Of a stretch of 11,849 nt of DNA, positions 1 to 6,902 are shown in pieces. Each line of letters opens with the position of its first letter. The stretch's first letter is position 1. Origin of the DNA: UBA11524 sp964383815 (GTDB taxonomy: Bacteria; Bacillota; Clostridia; Christensenellales; Aristaeellaceae); NCBI GenBank assembly GCA_964383815.1, contig CAYLIC010000055.1:1-11849 (forward strand), in the 5' to 3' direction. The notes below the pieces were generated by a model. That model saw only the letters and a program-made list of their open reading frames with translations, was not told the DNA's origin and ran no database searches. The translations under genes and the position numbers were made by a program.

Positions 1-65
1 AAGCCTACGAGAAAACCATCCGCGATGCCCTGGCCCAGTGCAGCTGGCAGGGCGATAACGAATAA
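1..65 (+). CDS. C-terminal end of an unidentified protein (partial)
   Basis: The third plus frame is open from the window edge and stops with TAA at 63-65. The visible tail is 20 residues, beginning AYEKTIRDAL and ending QGDNE. It is polar and helix-like, with no recognisable motif. Support for it being real is indirect: the stop codon lies 16 bp before a good hairpin terminator at 82-112, which is where a convergent gene would end. The product cannot be named from so short a tail. Confidence 0.5.
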   Translation, partial: AYEKTIRDALAQCSWQGDNE

Positions 66-81
66 ACCACATAAGCAAAGC

Positions 82-112
82 AAGGCCTGCCGCGTGATGC
101 AGCAGGCCTTTT
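82..112. terminator. Bidirectional intrinsic terminator between convergent genes
   Basis: AAGGCCTGC (82-90) pairs perfectly with GCAGGCCTT (102-110) around an 11-nt loop. The right arm runs into TTTT on the plus strand. The minus strand continues as TTGCTTTGCTT, also T-rich. It lies between the partial plus-strand gene and the last gene of the minus-strand nucleoside importer operon, so it probably ends both transcripts. Confidence 0.75.
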
Positions 113-126
113 GATGTATAGGGTTA

Positions 127-1080
127 TTACCGCTCCTCCCGGAAGTACGCCAGGCCCAGAGAAGCCGGTGGCTGATTCTCCCGCTTGTTGCGGATGCTGG
201 TGAAAATCAGCACCAGAATGGTAACCAGGTACGGCAGCATTTTCAAAAGCGGCTTGGCAGCCATGGTGACGCTGATCCAGTCGATATTGGCAATGTAGCT
301 GGAGCAGCTGAACAGGAAGCCAAACACCGTGGAGCCAATGATGGTCATGTGGGGACGCCACAGGGCGAAAATCACCAGGGCAATGGACAGCCAGCCAAAG
401 GCCTCCAGGCTCAGGTATGCCTCCTGGGAAGCCATGTAGTCAATAATGCAGTAGAAGCCGCCCAGGCCGGAAATGCCGCTGCCGATGCAGGTCGCCAGAT
501 ACTTGTACTTGGTCACGTTCACGCCCACAGCATCCGCCGTGCCGGGATTCTCGCCCACGGCCCGCAGCCGCAGGCCCACCTTGGTGCGGAACAGCACATA
601 GCTGGACAGCACCGCGATAATCACCCCCAGGAAGAACAGCACACCCAGGTATTGCAGGGCATCGGTCCGCTCGGCAAAGGGCCAGCGGAAAACCTTCTTG
701 GGGCCCACCAGGTACACGGTGGGATCCAGCTTGCTCATGATAACCTTCATCAGGCCCACGCCGAAGGTGGTCAGCGCCAGGCCGGTCACGTTCTGGTTGG
801 CCCGGAGGGTCACGGTGAGGAAGCTGTAGATAAGCCCCATCAGCGCCGCCATGCCAACTGCGCCGGCAACGCCCAGCACCACCACCAGCACCGGCGGCAG
901 GTTCACGGTGCCAATGATGTTCAGCACCAGGCAGCCGCCTGCGCCGCCCATGCACATAATGCCGGGAATGCCCAGGTTCAGGTGACCGGCCTTCTCGGTA
1001 AGAATCTCGCCCGTGGAGCCGTACATGAACACCGCACCAAAGGCCAGGGACTCAATCAGGAAATTCAGCCAAACGTTCAT
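127..1080 (-). CDS. BMP-type nucleoside ABC transporter permease (NupQ/YufQ-like)
   Basis: This is a 317-residue integral membrane protein of the branched-chain/RbsC-like permease superfamily, the second permease of a nucleoside importer. Hydrophobic helices run through most of its length. The N-terminal stretch with TGEILTEKAGHLNLGIPG (about residues 23-40) is the glycine-rich signature typical of NupQ/YufQ proteins. The start is ATG at 1078-1080, preceded by AAAGGAGG with 7-nt spacing. It overlaps the upstream permease stop by 4 bp (ATGA), which implies translational coupling. It would pair with the product of 1077-2201 to form the membrane channel powered by the ATPase at 2198-3898. The family assignment is firm. 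A nucleoside substrate is inferred from the known NupNOPQ and BmpA-NupABC systems, and the exact base or sugar specificity cannot be read from sequence. Confidence 0.9.
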   Translation of the reverse strand: MNVWLNFLIESLAFGAVFMYGSTGEILTEKAGHLNLGIPGIMCMGGAGGCLVLNIIGTVNLPPVLVVVLGVAGAVGMAALMGLIYSFLTVTLRANQNVTGLALTTFGVGLMKVIMSKLDPTVYLVGPKKVFRWPFAERTDALQYLGVLFFLGVIIAVLSSYVLFRTKVGLRLRAVGENPGTADAVGVNVTKYKYLATCIGSGISGLGGFYCIIDYMASQEAYLSLEAFGWLSIALVIFALWRPHMTIIGSTVFGFLFSCSSYIANIDWISVTMAAKPLLKMLPYLVTILVLIFTSIRNKRENQPPASLGLAYFREER

Positions 1081-2201
1081 TCTGCGGCCTCCTTTGCCTC
1101 AGCCTTGCGGAACACAAGCCGATAGTTGATGAAGAACTCGCATCCGATGATGAAGAACAGAATGATGCCCACAATCACATCCGGCAGGGCGCCGCTGACG
1201 TTGAAATCCTGGGAAATCTGCGCCGCGCCGGAATTGAGGAAGGACACCAGGCCGGAGGTAACCAGCATCATCAGCGGGTTGAAATTTGCCAGCCAGGACA
1301 CGATGATGGCGGTGAAGCCTTGCCCGCCGGCGGACTCGGTGGTCACGCTCTGGTCAAGGCCGGCGCCAATCAGAAAGCCTGCCAGCCCGCACAAAAGGCC
1401 GCTGACGGCCATGGTACGGATGATGACCTTGTGCACATTAATGCCGCTGTACTGGGCGGTGCGGATGCTTTCGCCCACCACGGAGATTTCATAGCCCTGC
1501 TTGCTGTATTTCAGGTAGACAAACAGCAGCACCGTCAGCACCAGGGAGATGATGACAATCAGCAGATACTGGTTGCCAAAGGGCAGCGGCGGCAGCTTGC
1601 CATACTTCAGCTTGCCCAGGGTGGAGGAGCCGCTGGGCACCCAAATGACCAGGAAATAGCTGACCACATAGGTGGCAACATAGTTCATCATCAGGGTGAA
1701 GAGGGTTTCATTGGTGTTCCACCTGGCCTTGAACAGGGCGGGAATCAGCGCCCACACCATGCCATAGACCAGGGAGGCCACCAGCATCAGCACCAGCAGC
1801 TGCCACTCGGGGATGGAGCCGCCCAGGTAAAACGCCACGGTAATGGCGCCCAGCACACCCATCAGGGTCTGTCCCTCGGCGCCAATGTTCCAGAAGCGCA
1901 TGCGGAAGGCCGGCGTCACCGCCAGGGAAATGCACTGCAGCACGGCAATGTTCTTCAGCAGCTTCCACAGCTTGCGCTCGCTGGTGAAGGAGCCCTTGAT
2001 AAAGCAGTTGTAGAAATCGGCAATCTTCCGGGGCTCGTCATGGAGCCGGTCAATCAGCAGGAAGGCCACCAGGCCGCACACCAGCATGCCCAGCACAATG
2101 GCAGCCAGGCGAATCAGCCAGGCGACAGCAGGGTTGACATTGGTGCGCTTCGCCAGGTGAAACAGGGGCTCCCGGGCCGCGGTTTTCTTCTGTTCGCTCA
2201 T
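1077..2201 (-). CDS. BMP-type nucleoside ABC transporter permease (NupP/YufP-like)
   Basis: This is a 374-residue membrane protein, the first permease of the operon A importer. A cytoplasmic N-terminus of about 25 residues is followed by a helix at about 27-50, an external segment, and then many further helices. The motif FWNIGAEGQ (residues 103-111) and NTNETLFTLMMNY are hallmarks of NupP/YufP proteins. The start ATG at 2199-2201 has GGAGG 7 nt upstream and overlaps the ATPase stop by 4 bp. The gene in turn overlaps the next permease by 4 bp, so the ATPase and both permeases form one tightly coupled translation block. Length is normal for the family (roughly 350-370). Regulation presumably follows the promoter at 5302-5330, about 3.1 kb upstream. 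Confidence 0.9.
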   Translation of the reverse strand: MSEQKKTAAREPLFHLAKRTNVNPAVAWLIRLAAIVLGMLVCGLVAFLLIDRLHDEPRKIADFYNCFIKGSFTSERKLWKLLKNIAVLQCISLAVTPAFRMRFWNIGAEGQTLMGVLGAITVAFYLGGSIPEWQLLVLMLVASLVYGMVWALIPALFKARWNTNETLFTLMMNYVATYVVSYFLVIWVPSGSSTLGKLKYGKLPPLPFGNQYLLIVIISLVLTVLLFVYLKYSKQGYEISVVGESIRTAQYSGINVHKVIIRTMAVSGLLCGLAGFLIGAGLDQSVTTESAGGQGFTAIIVSWLANFNPLMMLVTSGLVSFLNSGAAQISQDFNVSGALPDVIVGIILFFIIGCEFFINYRLVFRKAEAKEAAE

Positions 2202-3898
2202 TGTGCAGCCTCCTTGGTGGCGGTTTGGGTCATCATCAGGCCAATCTGCTCCTTGGTGGCGGTGCGGGCATCCACCACGCCGGTAACGGCGCCGGAGTTA
2301 ACAACCATAATCCTATCGCACAGGGAGAGGAGCACATCCAGATCCTCGCCCACGAAAATGACCGCCACGCCGTTGGTCTTCTGCTTGTTCAGCAGGTTGT
2401 AGATGGTGTAGGAGGAGTTGATGTCCAGGCCGCGGACGGGGTAGGCCGCCATCAGCACCTTGGGGGCGAAGGCAATCTCCCGGCCCACCAGCACCTTTTG
2501 CACATTGCCGCCGGACAGGCGGCGCACAGGGGTGTTCACACCGGGTGTGGAAACCTCCAGTTCCCTGATGATTTCCTCCGCCAGCGCCCTGGGCTTCTTC
2601 CTGTCCACAAAGCCGGCGTGACCCTTGCGGTAGCTGCGGAGCATCATGTTGTCGGTAATGCCCATGCTGCCCACCAGGCCCATGCCCAGCCTGTCCTCCG
2701 GCACGAAGGACAGCCGCACGCCCAGGGAGCGAATCTCCAGGGGCGTCTTGTTGCGCAAATCCATGATCTCGTCTTCCTTGAACAGCACGTCACCCTCCGC
2801 CACCCGGGCGCGTATTTGACTGCTGCTCAGGCCGTGAAAGTCAATGGGTGTGCCGCTCTTGTCGTGGAACATGCCCTGGAGGCCCAGCTCCTTCACCCGG
2901 CGCATGGATTTGTGGAAGAAGGTCACGGGCTTGTCCTTCTTGGGGTTATGGAAGGTAATCTCGCCGCTCTGAATGGGCTGCAGGCCCGCAATGGCCTCCA
3001 GCAGCTCCCGCTGGCCGCTGCCCGCAATGCCCGCAATGCCCAGAATTTCGCCGCTATTGGCGGTGAAGGTAATGTCCTTCAGCACCTGAATACCCTCGGC
3101 ATCCACGCAGTTCAGGTGGGAAACCTCCAGCCGGGTCTGCACGTTGGCAGGCTCGCTGCGGTCAATGTCCAGGCTCACCTTTTTGCCCACCATCATTTCC
3201 GTCAGGCTGCTTTCCGTGGCATCGCAGGTGTCCACGGTGGCAATGTGCTCGCCCTTGCGGAGAATCGCCACCCGGTCGGACACGGCCAGCACCTCATGCA
3301 GCTTGTGGGTGATAATGATGATGGACTTGCCATCCTCCTTCATGCAGCGGAGCACAGCAAACAGCCGGTCGATCTCCTGGGGGGTCAGCACGGCGGTAGG
3401 CTCATCCAGAATCAGAATGTCCGCGCCCCGGTACAGCACCTTGATAATCTCCACCGTCTGCTTTTCGGAAACGGACATGTCGTAAATCTTCTTGGCAGGA
3501 TCGATATGAAAACCGTATTTCTCAGCAATCTGAGAAACCCGGGTATTGACGGATTTCAGGTTATAGCGTCCCGGCTCGTTCACGCCCAGGACAATGTTTT
3601 CAGCAGCGGTAAACAGGTCAACCAGCTTGAAGTGCTGGTGAATCATGCCAATTTTCAGGTCAAAGGCATCCTTGGGGGAGCGGATAACCACTTCCTCCCC
3701 ATCCCTGAAGATTTTGCCCTCATCCGGGAAGTAAATGCCGGAAATCATGTTCATCAGGGTTGTTTTGCCGCAGCCGTTTTCACCCAGGATGGACAGTATT
3801 TCGCCCTGGTAAACATCCAGGTCCACATGGTGGTTTGCCACCACGCTGCCAAAGCGCTTGGTAATGCCGCGCATGGAGAGAGCAATCTTCTTTTCCAC
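2198..3898 (-). CDS. Nucleoside ABC transporter ATP-binding protein with two ATPase domains (NupO/YufO-like)
   Basis: This 566-residue cytoplasmic ATPase drives the BMP importer. Domain 1 is intact: Walker A GENGCGKTT (39-47), Q88, signature region SVSEKQ (142-147) replacing LSGGQ, Walker B ILILDEP with D165/E166, and H198. Domain 2 has a degenerate Walker A (GIAGSGQRE, from 290) without the lysine-threonine, a good LSGGN signature (461-465), and VGED where the switch histidine would be. This asymmetry is normal for RbsA/YufO-type tandem ATPases. Start: a longer frame reaches ATG at 3976, but that start lies inside a hairpin. GTG at 3896-3898 follows GGAGG with 7-8 nt spacing and begins VEKKIALSMRGITKRFG, so GTG is chosen. 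The protein is about 50-60 residues longer than typical homologues because of extra sequence in domain 2 (about 318-390). Confidence 0.92.
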   Translation of the reverse strand: MEKKIALSMRGITKRFGSVVANHHVDLDVYQGEILSILGENGCGKTTLMNMISGIYFPDEGKIFRDGEEVVIRSPKDAFDLKIGMIHQHFKLVDLFTAAENIVLGVNEPGRYNLKSVNTRVSQIAEKYGFHIDPAKKIYDMSVSEKQTVEIIKVLYRGADILILDEPTAVLTPQEIDRLFAVLRCMKEDGKSIIIITHKLHEVLAVSDRVAILRKGEHIATVDTCDATESSLTEMMVGKKVSLDIDRSEPANVQTRLEVSHLNCVDAEGIQVLKDITFTANSGEILGIAGIAGSGQRELLEAIAGLQPIQSGEITFHNPKKDKPVTFFHKSMRRVKELGLQGMFHDKSGTPIDFHGLSSSQIRARVAEGDVLFKEDEIMDLRNKTPLEIRSLGVRLSFVPEDRLGMGLVGSMGITDNMMLRSYRKGHAGFVDRKKPRALAEEIIRELEVSTPGVNTPVRRLSGGNVQKVLVGREIAFAPKVLMAAYPVRGLDINSSYTIYNLLNKQKTNGVAVIFVGEDLDVLLSLCDRIMVVNSGAVTGVVDARTATKEQIGLMMTQTATKEAAQ

Positions 3899-3937
3899 GG
3901 TATACCCTCCGTAAACATTGTGATAAACGCACAAACT

Positions 3938-3978
3938 GCTTGGACTGCTGCCCAGGGGTAGCGAGCAGCAGTCCAAGC
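3938..3978 (-). promoter_or_regulatory. Long perfect hairpin between binding-protein and ATPase genes
   Basis: GCTTGGACTGCTGC (3938-3951) is exactly repeated in inverted form at 3965-3978, giving a 14-bp perfect stem with a 13-nt loop. In the minus-strand transcript it lies 29 nt after the binding-protein stop codon and about 40 nt before the GTG start of the ATPase. No U-run follows (next bases AGTTTGTGCG), so it is not a classical terminator. By analogy with other import operons it more likely blocks 3' exonucleases, stabilising the binding-protein mRNA and lowering the distal genes. Confidence 0.75.
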
Positions 3979-4007
3979 GTGAAAGATCAATACCTTTTGG
4001 GGGTTGA

Positions 4008-5210
4008 TTAGAACATCTGGTTCAGCAGCTCAATGCCGTCGATACGCACATCGAAGTAGGGCGCGGAACGATACTCGGACTCGTGGAAGTAGCCATCAGC
4101 CACAACCTCGGTGTCGGGGGTGAAGGCTTCATCGGTGTCCACATCAGCCATGTAGGAGGTCAGCTTCTCGCCGCCCACGGTGATGAAGTTGTCATCAGCG
4201 GTGTTGAACACCTTGGTTTCGCCCTTTTCCAGGGAGGCCTTCACATCGGCAATGGCTTCCACGGTGCCCTCGGCGGCAGCAGCGGTGTTCACATCGGTCA
4301 GCACCACGGAGCCGGTGGTGATGGTGCCGGTCCAGTCAACGTCGATGGCTTCACCGGCGGCAACCTGGTTCACAATGTACTCGAAGTAGGGAGCCCAGTT
4401 GATACGGGAGGACACGATGAAGGTGTTGGGGCAGCTCTCGATGGTGGAGCCGTTGTAGGACACGTTGGGGATGCCGGCATCCTCGCAGGCAGAGGGAGCG
4501 CCCAAGGAGTCAGCGTGCTGGGAGATCAGGTCGCAGCCAGCGGAAATCAGGGCAGTGGCAGCAGCCTTCTCCTCGTTGTAGTCATACCAGGAGCCGGTGA
4601 ACTGCACCTTCATGGTCACATCGGGGCAGACGGACTTGGCGCCCAGATAGAAGGAGGTGTAGCCGGAAATCACCTCAGCATAGGTGAAAGCGCCAACATA
4701 GCCCATCAGGGGAGCCTCGCCCTTCAGCTTGCCGGCGTTCTTCAGCTCGTTCAGCTTCATGCCGGCGGCAACGCCAGCCAGATAGCGGCCTTCATAGATG
4801 GCAGCGAAAGCATTGTGGAAGTTGGCCAGGCCTTCGGTGTGGGCCATGGTGCCGGTAGCGTGGCAGAACTGCACATTGGGGTATTCCTTGGCAGCCTGCA
4901 GCAGGTAGGTTTCGTGGCCGAAGCTGTCAGCGAAGATGATGTTGCAGCCATCGTCAGCCAGGTCCAGGGCGGCCTCGTAGCACTCGTTGGATTCGGGGAT
5001 GTTGCGCTTCATGATGACCTGATCTTCGCTCAGGCCCAGGTTAGCAGCAGCCTCGTACACAGCGTTGATGAAGTTCAGGTCGTAGGTGGAGTTCTCGTCG
5101 TGCAGCAGGATGACGCCGAACTTCACATCCGCCACATCCGCAGAAGCAGAAACGGCGAAGCAAGCCAGGCACAGGGCCACGGTCAGCAGCAGAGCCACAA
5201 ACTTTTTCAT
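4008..5210 (-). CDS. BMP-family (PnrA/NupN-like) substrate-binding protein, probable nucleoside binder
   Basis: This is a 400-residue exported binding protein, first gene of operon A. Residues 1-24 form a signal peptide (MKKFVALLL core, ending SASA before D25). The mature part opens with VADVKFGVILLHDENSTYD and continues through NIIFADSFGHETYLLQAA and AAKEYPNVQFCHATG, the pattern of BMP/PnrA-type periplasmic-binding folds that capture purine or other nucleosides. The ATG at 5208-5210 is chosen over an ATG at 5264 because GAGGAGG lies 9 nt upstream and a signal peptide follows directly. Two cysteines occur in the signal region (C14, C17), but neither sits in a normal lipobox, so membrane anchoring is unclear. 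The protein is somewhat longer than typical BMP proteins (about 340-360). The downstream ATPase and permeases confirm a transport role; the ligand is inferred only. Confidence 0.9.
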   Translation of the reverse strand: MKKFVALLLTVALCLACFAVSASADVADVKFGVILLHDENSTYDLNFINAVYEAAANLGLSEDQVIMKRNIPESNECYEAALDLADDGCNIIFADSFGHETYLLQAAKEYPNVQFCHATGTMAHTEGLANFHNAFAAIYEGRYLAGVAAGMKLNELKNAGKLKGEAPLMGYVGAFTYAEVISGYTSFYLGAKSVCPDVTMKVQFTGSWYDYNEEKAAATALISAGCDLISQHADSLGAPSACEDAGIPNVSYNGSTIESCPNTFIVSSRINWAPYFEYIVNQVAAGEAIDVDWTGTITTGSVVLTDVNTAAAAEGTVEAIADVKASLEKGETKVFNTADDNFITVGGEKLTSYMADVDTDEAFTPDTEVVADGYFHESEYRSAPYFDVRIDGIELLNQMF

Positions 5211-5274
5211 GATGAATGTCCTCCTCGGTGGGTTTGTGTTGGTGATGCCCGGTTCCCCATTCACAGAAAAAATC

Positions 5275-5284
5275 CGAACGTTCG
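5275..5284. promoter_or_regulatory. Palindromic operator-like site in the operon A leader
   Basis: CGAACGTTCG is a perfect 10-bp palindrome located roughly 10-20 nt downstream of the expected transcription start of operon A. The AACGTT core resembles half-sites of LacI-family repressors such as PurR. The same bases can also fold as a weak hairpin followed by a run of six T in the minus-strand transcript, and CCCGGT just upstream can pair with ACCGGG downstream. It could therefore be a repressor site, a small attenuator, or chance. Confidence 0.4.
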
Positions 5285-5301
5285 ACCGGGATTACGGTGA
5301 T

Positions 5302-5330
5302 ATTGTACACAATTCTGCCGATAAAAGCAA
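5302..5330 (-). promoter_or_regulatory. Sigma-A type promoter of the nucleoside importer operon
   Basis: Reading the minus strand, TTGCTT (5330-5325) and TACAAT (5307-5302) are separated by exactly 17 bp. Transcription would start near 5295, giving a leader of about 85 nt before the ATG at 5210. It lies about 40 bp beyond the terminator of operon B, as expected for an independent promoter. Confidence 0.7.
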
Positions 5331-5371
5331 GCCTTTTTTGAAAATATTTCGGGAAAAGGACGGTTTTTTGC

Positions 5372-5405
5372 AAAAAAGGAGTGTGCCGGATTTGGCACAC
5401 TCCTT
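5372..5405 (-). terminator. Strong intrinsic terminator of the sugar importer operon
   Basis: On the minus strand AAGGAGTGTGCC (5405-5394) pairs perfectly with GGCACACTCCTT (5387-5376) around a 6-nt loop, and the T-run extends to 5372 (six T). It begins 16 bp after the stop codon of the last sugar permease gene and separates operon B from operon A. Confidence 0.9.
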
Positions 5406-5420
5406 GGCAGGCAATTTCTG

Positions 5421-6902
5421 TTATTCCTTCACGCCGCCCACGGCAACGCCAGCGATGATGTACTTGCTGAAGGCAAAGTACACAATCATCAGCGGCAGTG
5501 CCGTCAGGGTCAGGCCCAGGTAGATGGAGCCATACTCCGTGCGGTAGATATCGCCGCGGAGCTCCTTCACCATCATGGGCAGGGTCTTCATGGTGGGGTC
5601 GGACAGCAGCATCAGGGGCGTCAGGTAGTTGTTCCAGGAGCCAATCACCGCCATGATGCCCATGGTTGCCATGGCAGGAATCATGATGGGCACCACAATG
5701 CAGTTGAAGGTGTAGAACTCCCGGGCGCCATCGATTCGCGCGGCCTCCACCAGGGACACCTGGAAGTTTGCCTCCAGGTACTGGCGGAAGAAGAACACCG
5801 TGGACGCGCTGCAAATGGCGGGGATGATCAGGGGCAGGAAGTTATTGGTCAGGCCCAGGCGGTACATGAACATGTAGAAGCCGGTGCCGGTAACCTGTCC
5901 GGGAATCATGATGATGGCCATCACCACGCCATACAGGAACTTGCGGCCCTTGAAATCGTATACCTTGAAGCCGTAGGCCGTCATTGCGGAGAAGTACACA
6001 CCCAGAATGGTGGAGCCAAAGGCGATGATGGCGCTGTTCTTGAAGCCAACAAGAATATCGAAGTTCTTGGTCTGCAGCACCTTCCAGTTGTTGGCCAGGA
6101 AGCTGCTGGGCAGCAGGGACATGCCGGACTGAATCTGCAGGCTGGAGCGGGTGGCGTTGACAATCATGATCCAGAAGGGCAGGATGGCCAGCGCGCACAG
6201 CAGAATGCAGAACACATAGATCATGCTGCGCTTGGAGTTGTACACACCGCGCACGGAAAGCATGAAGGACACCAGCGAGCAGCCCAGCATCAGCCAGACC
6301 ACCAGGTCATTCAGGTCGGCATTGCCGTAGGGCAGCGCGATGGGGAAGGCCTTCAGCCGCAGGATGCTGTACACCAGCATCACAATGCCGGCCAGATGCG
6401 CAAAGACGGAGAAGGTGTACAGCTTGCTAACCAGCTTGTTGCCCGCCAGCAGCAGCAGCACAACCGCCAGGGCCAGCAGTGCCAAAGCCGTCCACACGCA
6501 GACGTAGTAGGCATCAATGTTGGGCTGGTAGCCCTTGGACTCGTTTACCTTCTGTATGTCGATCTCCAGCTCGTCAGGCAGCTTGCCGGGCAGCAGTGAA
6601 TAGGTCAGGCCGGTGGATTCCGCGCTGTCGGCAGAAGCCTGCTCAGCCAGCAGGCCATCCAGCTTGTCCTGTTCCTTCTGCACCTTGGCCTTTTGCTTTT
6701 CAATGTCGTCGGCGCTCTTCTTGCCCTCGGACACCCAGCGGTCCAGCTTGTCCTGGGCGGACTTCACGCGCTCCTCCTGCTTTTCAATGTCCGCCGCCAT
6801 GGAGCTGGCGGAATTGTCGCTGAAGGTGGCAATGGGGGCAAACATGAGGCCAATGGTAGCCAGCAGCAAAACCAGCGTGATAATCTTTGTCAGCTTTTTC
6901 AT
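5421..6902 (-). CDS. CUT1 carbohydrate ABC transporter permease (MalG-like) with long N-terminal extension
   Basis: This is a 493-residue membrane permease, the second of the sugar importer. The C-terminal part (about 220-493) is a standard MalG-type permease: helix at 226-247, then the ATPase-contact EAA loop EAARIDGA (386-393) followed by IVVPIMIPA. Ahead of it lie about 220 extra residues: an N-terminal helix (about 5-26), a charged coiled-coil-like segment (about 36-90) that would lie outside the membrane, and three more predicted helices (about 131-153, 161-181, 196-215). Four extra helices leave the canonical domain's cytoplasmic entry unchanged. Ordinary MalG proteins are about 270-300 residues. 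The start ATG (6900-6902) has GGAGG 8 nt upstream and overlaps the previous permease stop by 4 bp. The frame is continuous, so the extension is translated. The substrate is unknown, and no ATPase gene follows. Confidence 0.88.
   Translation of the reverse strand: MKKLTKIITLVLLLATIGLMFAPIATFSDNSASSMAADIEKQEERVKSAQDKLDRWVSEGKKSADDIEKQKAKVQKEQDKLDGLLAEQASADSAESTGLTYSLLPGKLPDELEIDIQKVNESKGYQPNIDAYYVCVWTALALLALAVVLLLLAGNKLVSKLYTFSVFAHLAGIVMLVYSILRLKAFPIALPYGNADLNDLVVWLMLGCSLVSFMLSVRGVYNSKRSMIYVFCILLCALAILPFWIMIVNATRSSLQIQSGMSLLPSSFLANNWKVLQTKNFDILVGFKNSAIIAFGSTILGVYFSAMTAYGFKVYDFKGRKFLYGVVMAIIMIPGQVTGTGFYMFMYRLGLTNNFLPLIIPAICSASTVFFFRQYLEANFQVSLVEAARIDGAREFYTFNCIVVPIMIPAMATMGIMAVIGSWNNYLTPLMLLSDPTMKTLPMMVKELRGDIYRTEYGSIYLGLTLTALPLMIVYFAFSKYIIAGVAVGGVKE
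6639..6791 (-). repeat. In-frame 28-residue tandem repeat in the permease extension
   Basis: Residues 38-60 and 66-88 of the permease at 5421-6902 repeat with an offset of 28 residues. Both copies carry DIEKQ at the start, a valine eight residues in, and QDKLD at the same position. The DNA also shares blocks such as ttttcaatgtc and agcttgtcctg. Twenty-eight residues equals four heptads, consistent with a coiled coil grown by duplication. Confidence 0.65.

Noticed and set aside
2201..3961. Open plus-strand frame of 586 codons opposite the ATPase gene
   Set aside because: It mirrors the codon pattern of the ATPase gene, has no recognisable motif and no ribosome binding site, and lies in the operon of a well-supported minus-strand gene.
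3899..3976. Upstream ATG at 3976 as start of the ATPase
   Set aside because: It lies in the arm of the perfect hairpin, adds 26 residues unlike the family N-terminus and has no ribosome site, whereas GTG at 3898 has GGAGG at good spacing.
5211..5295. Purine riboswitch in front of the nucleoside importer
   Set aside because: The leader is only about 85 nt and lacks the conserved three-way junction sequences of purine riboswitches. Only a palindrome and short pairings are visible.
4083..5300. Open plus-strand frame of 405 codons opposite the BMP binding protein
   Set aside because: The Gly/Val/His-rich translation without any domain, opposite a strong gene with signal peptide and ribosome site, marks it as a shadow frame.
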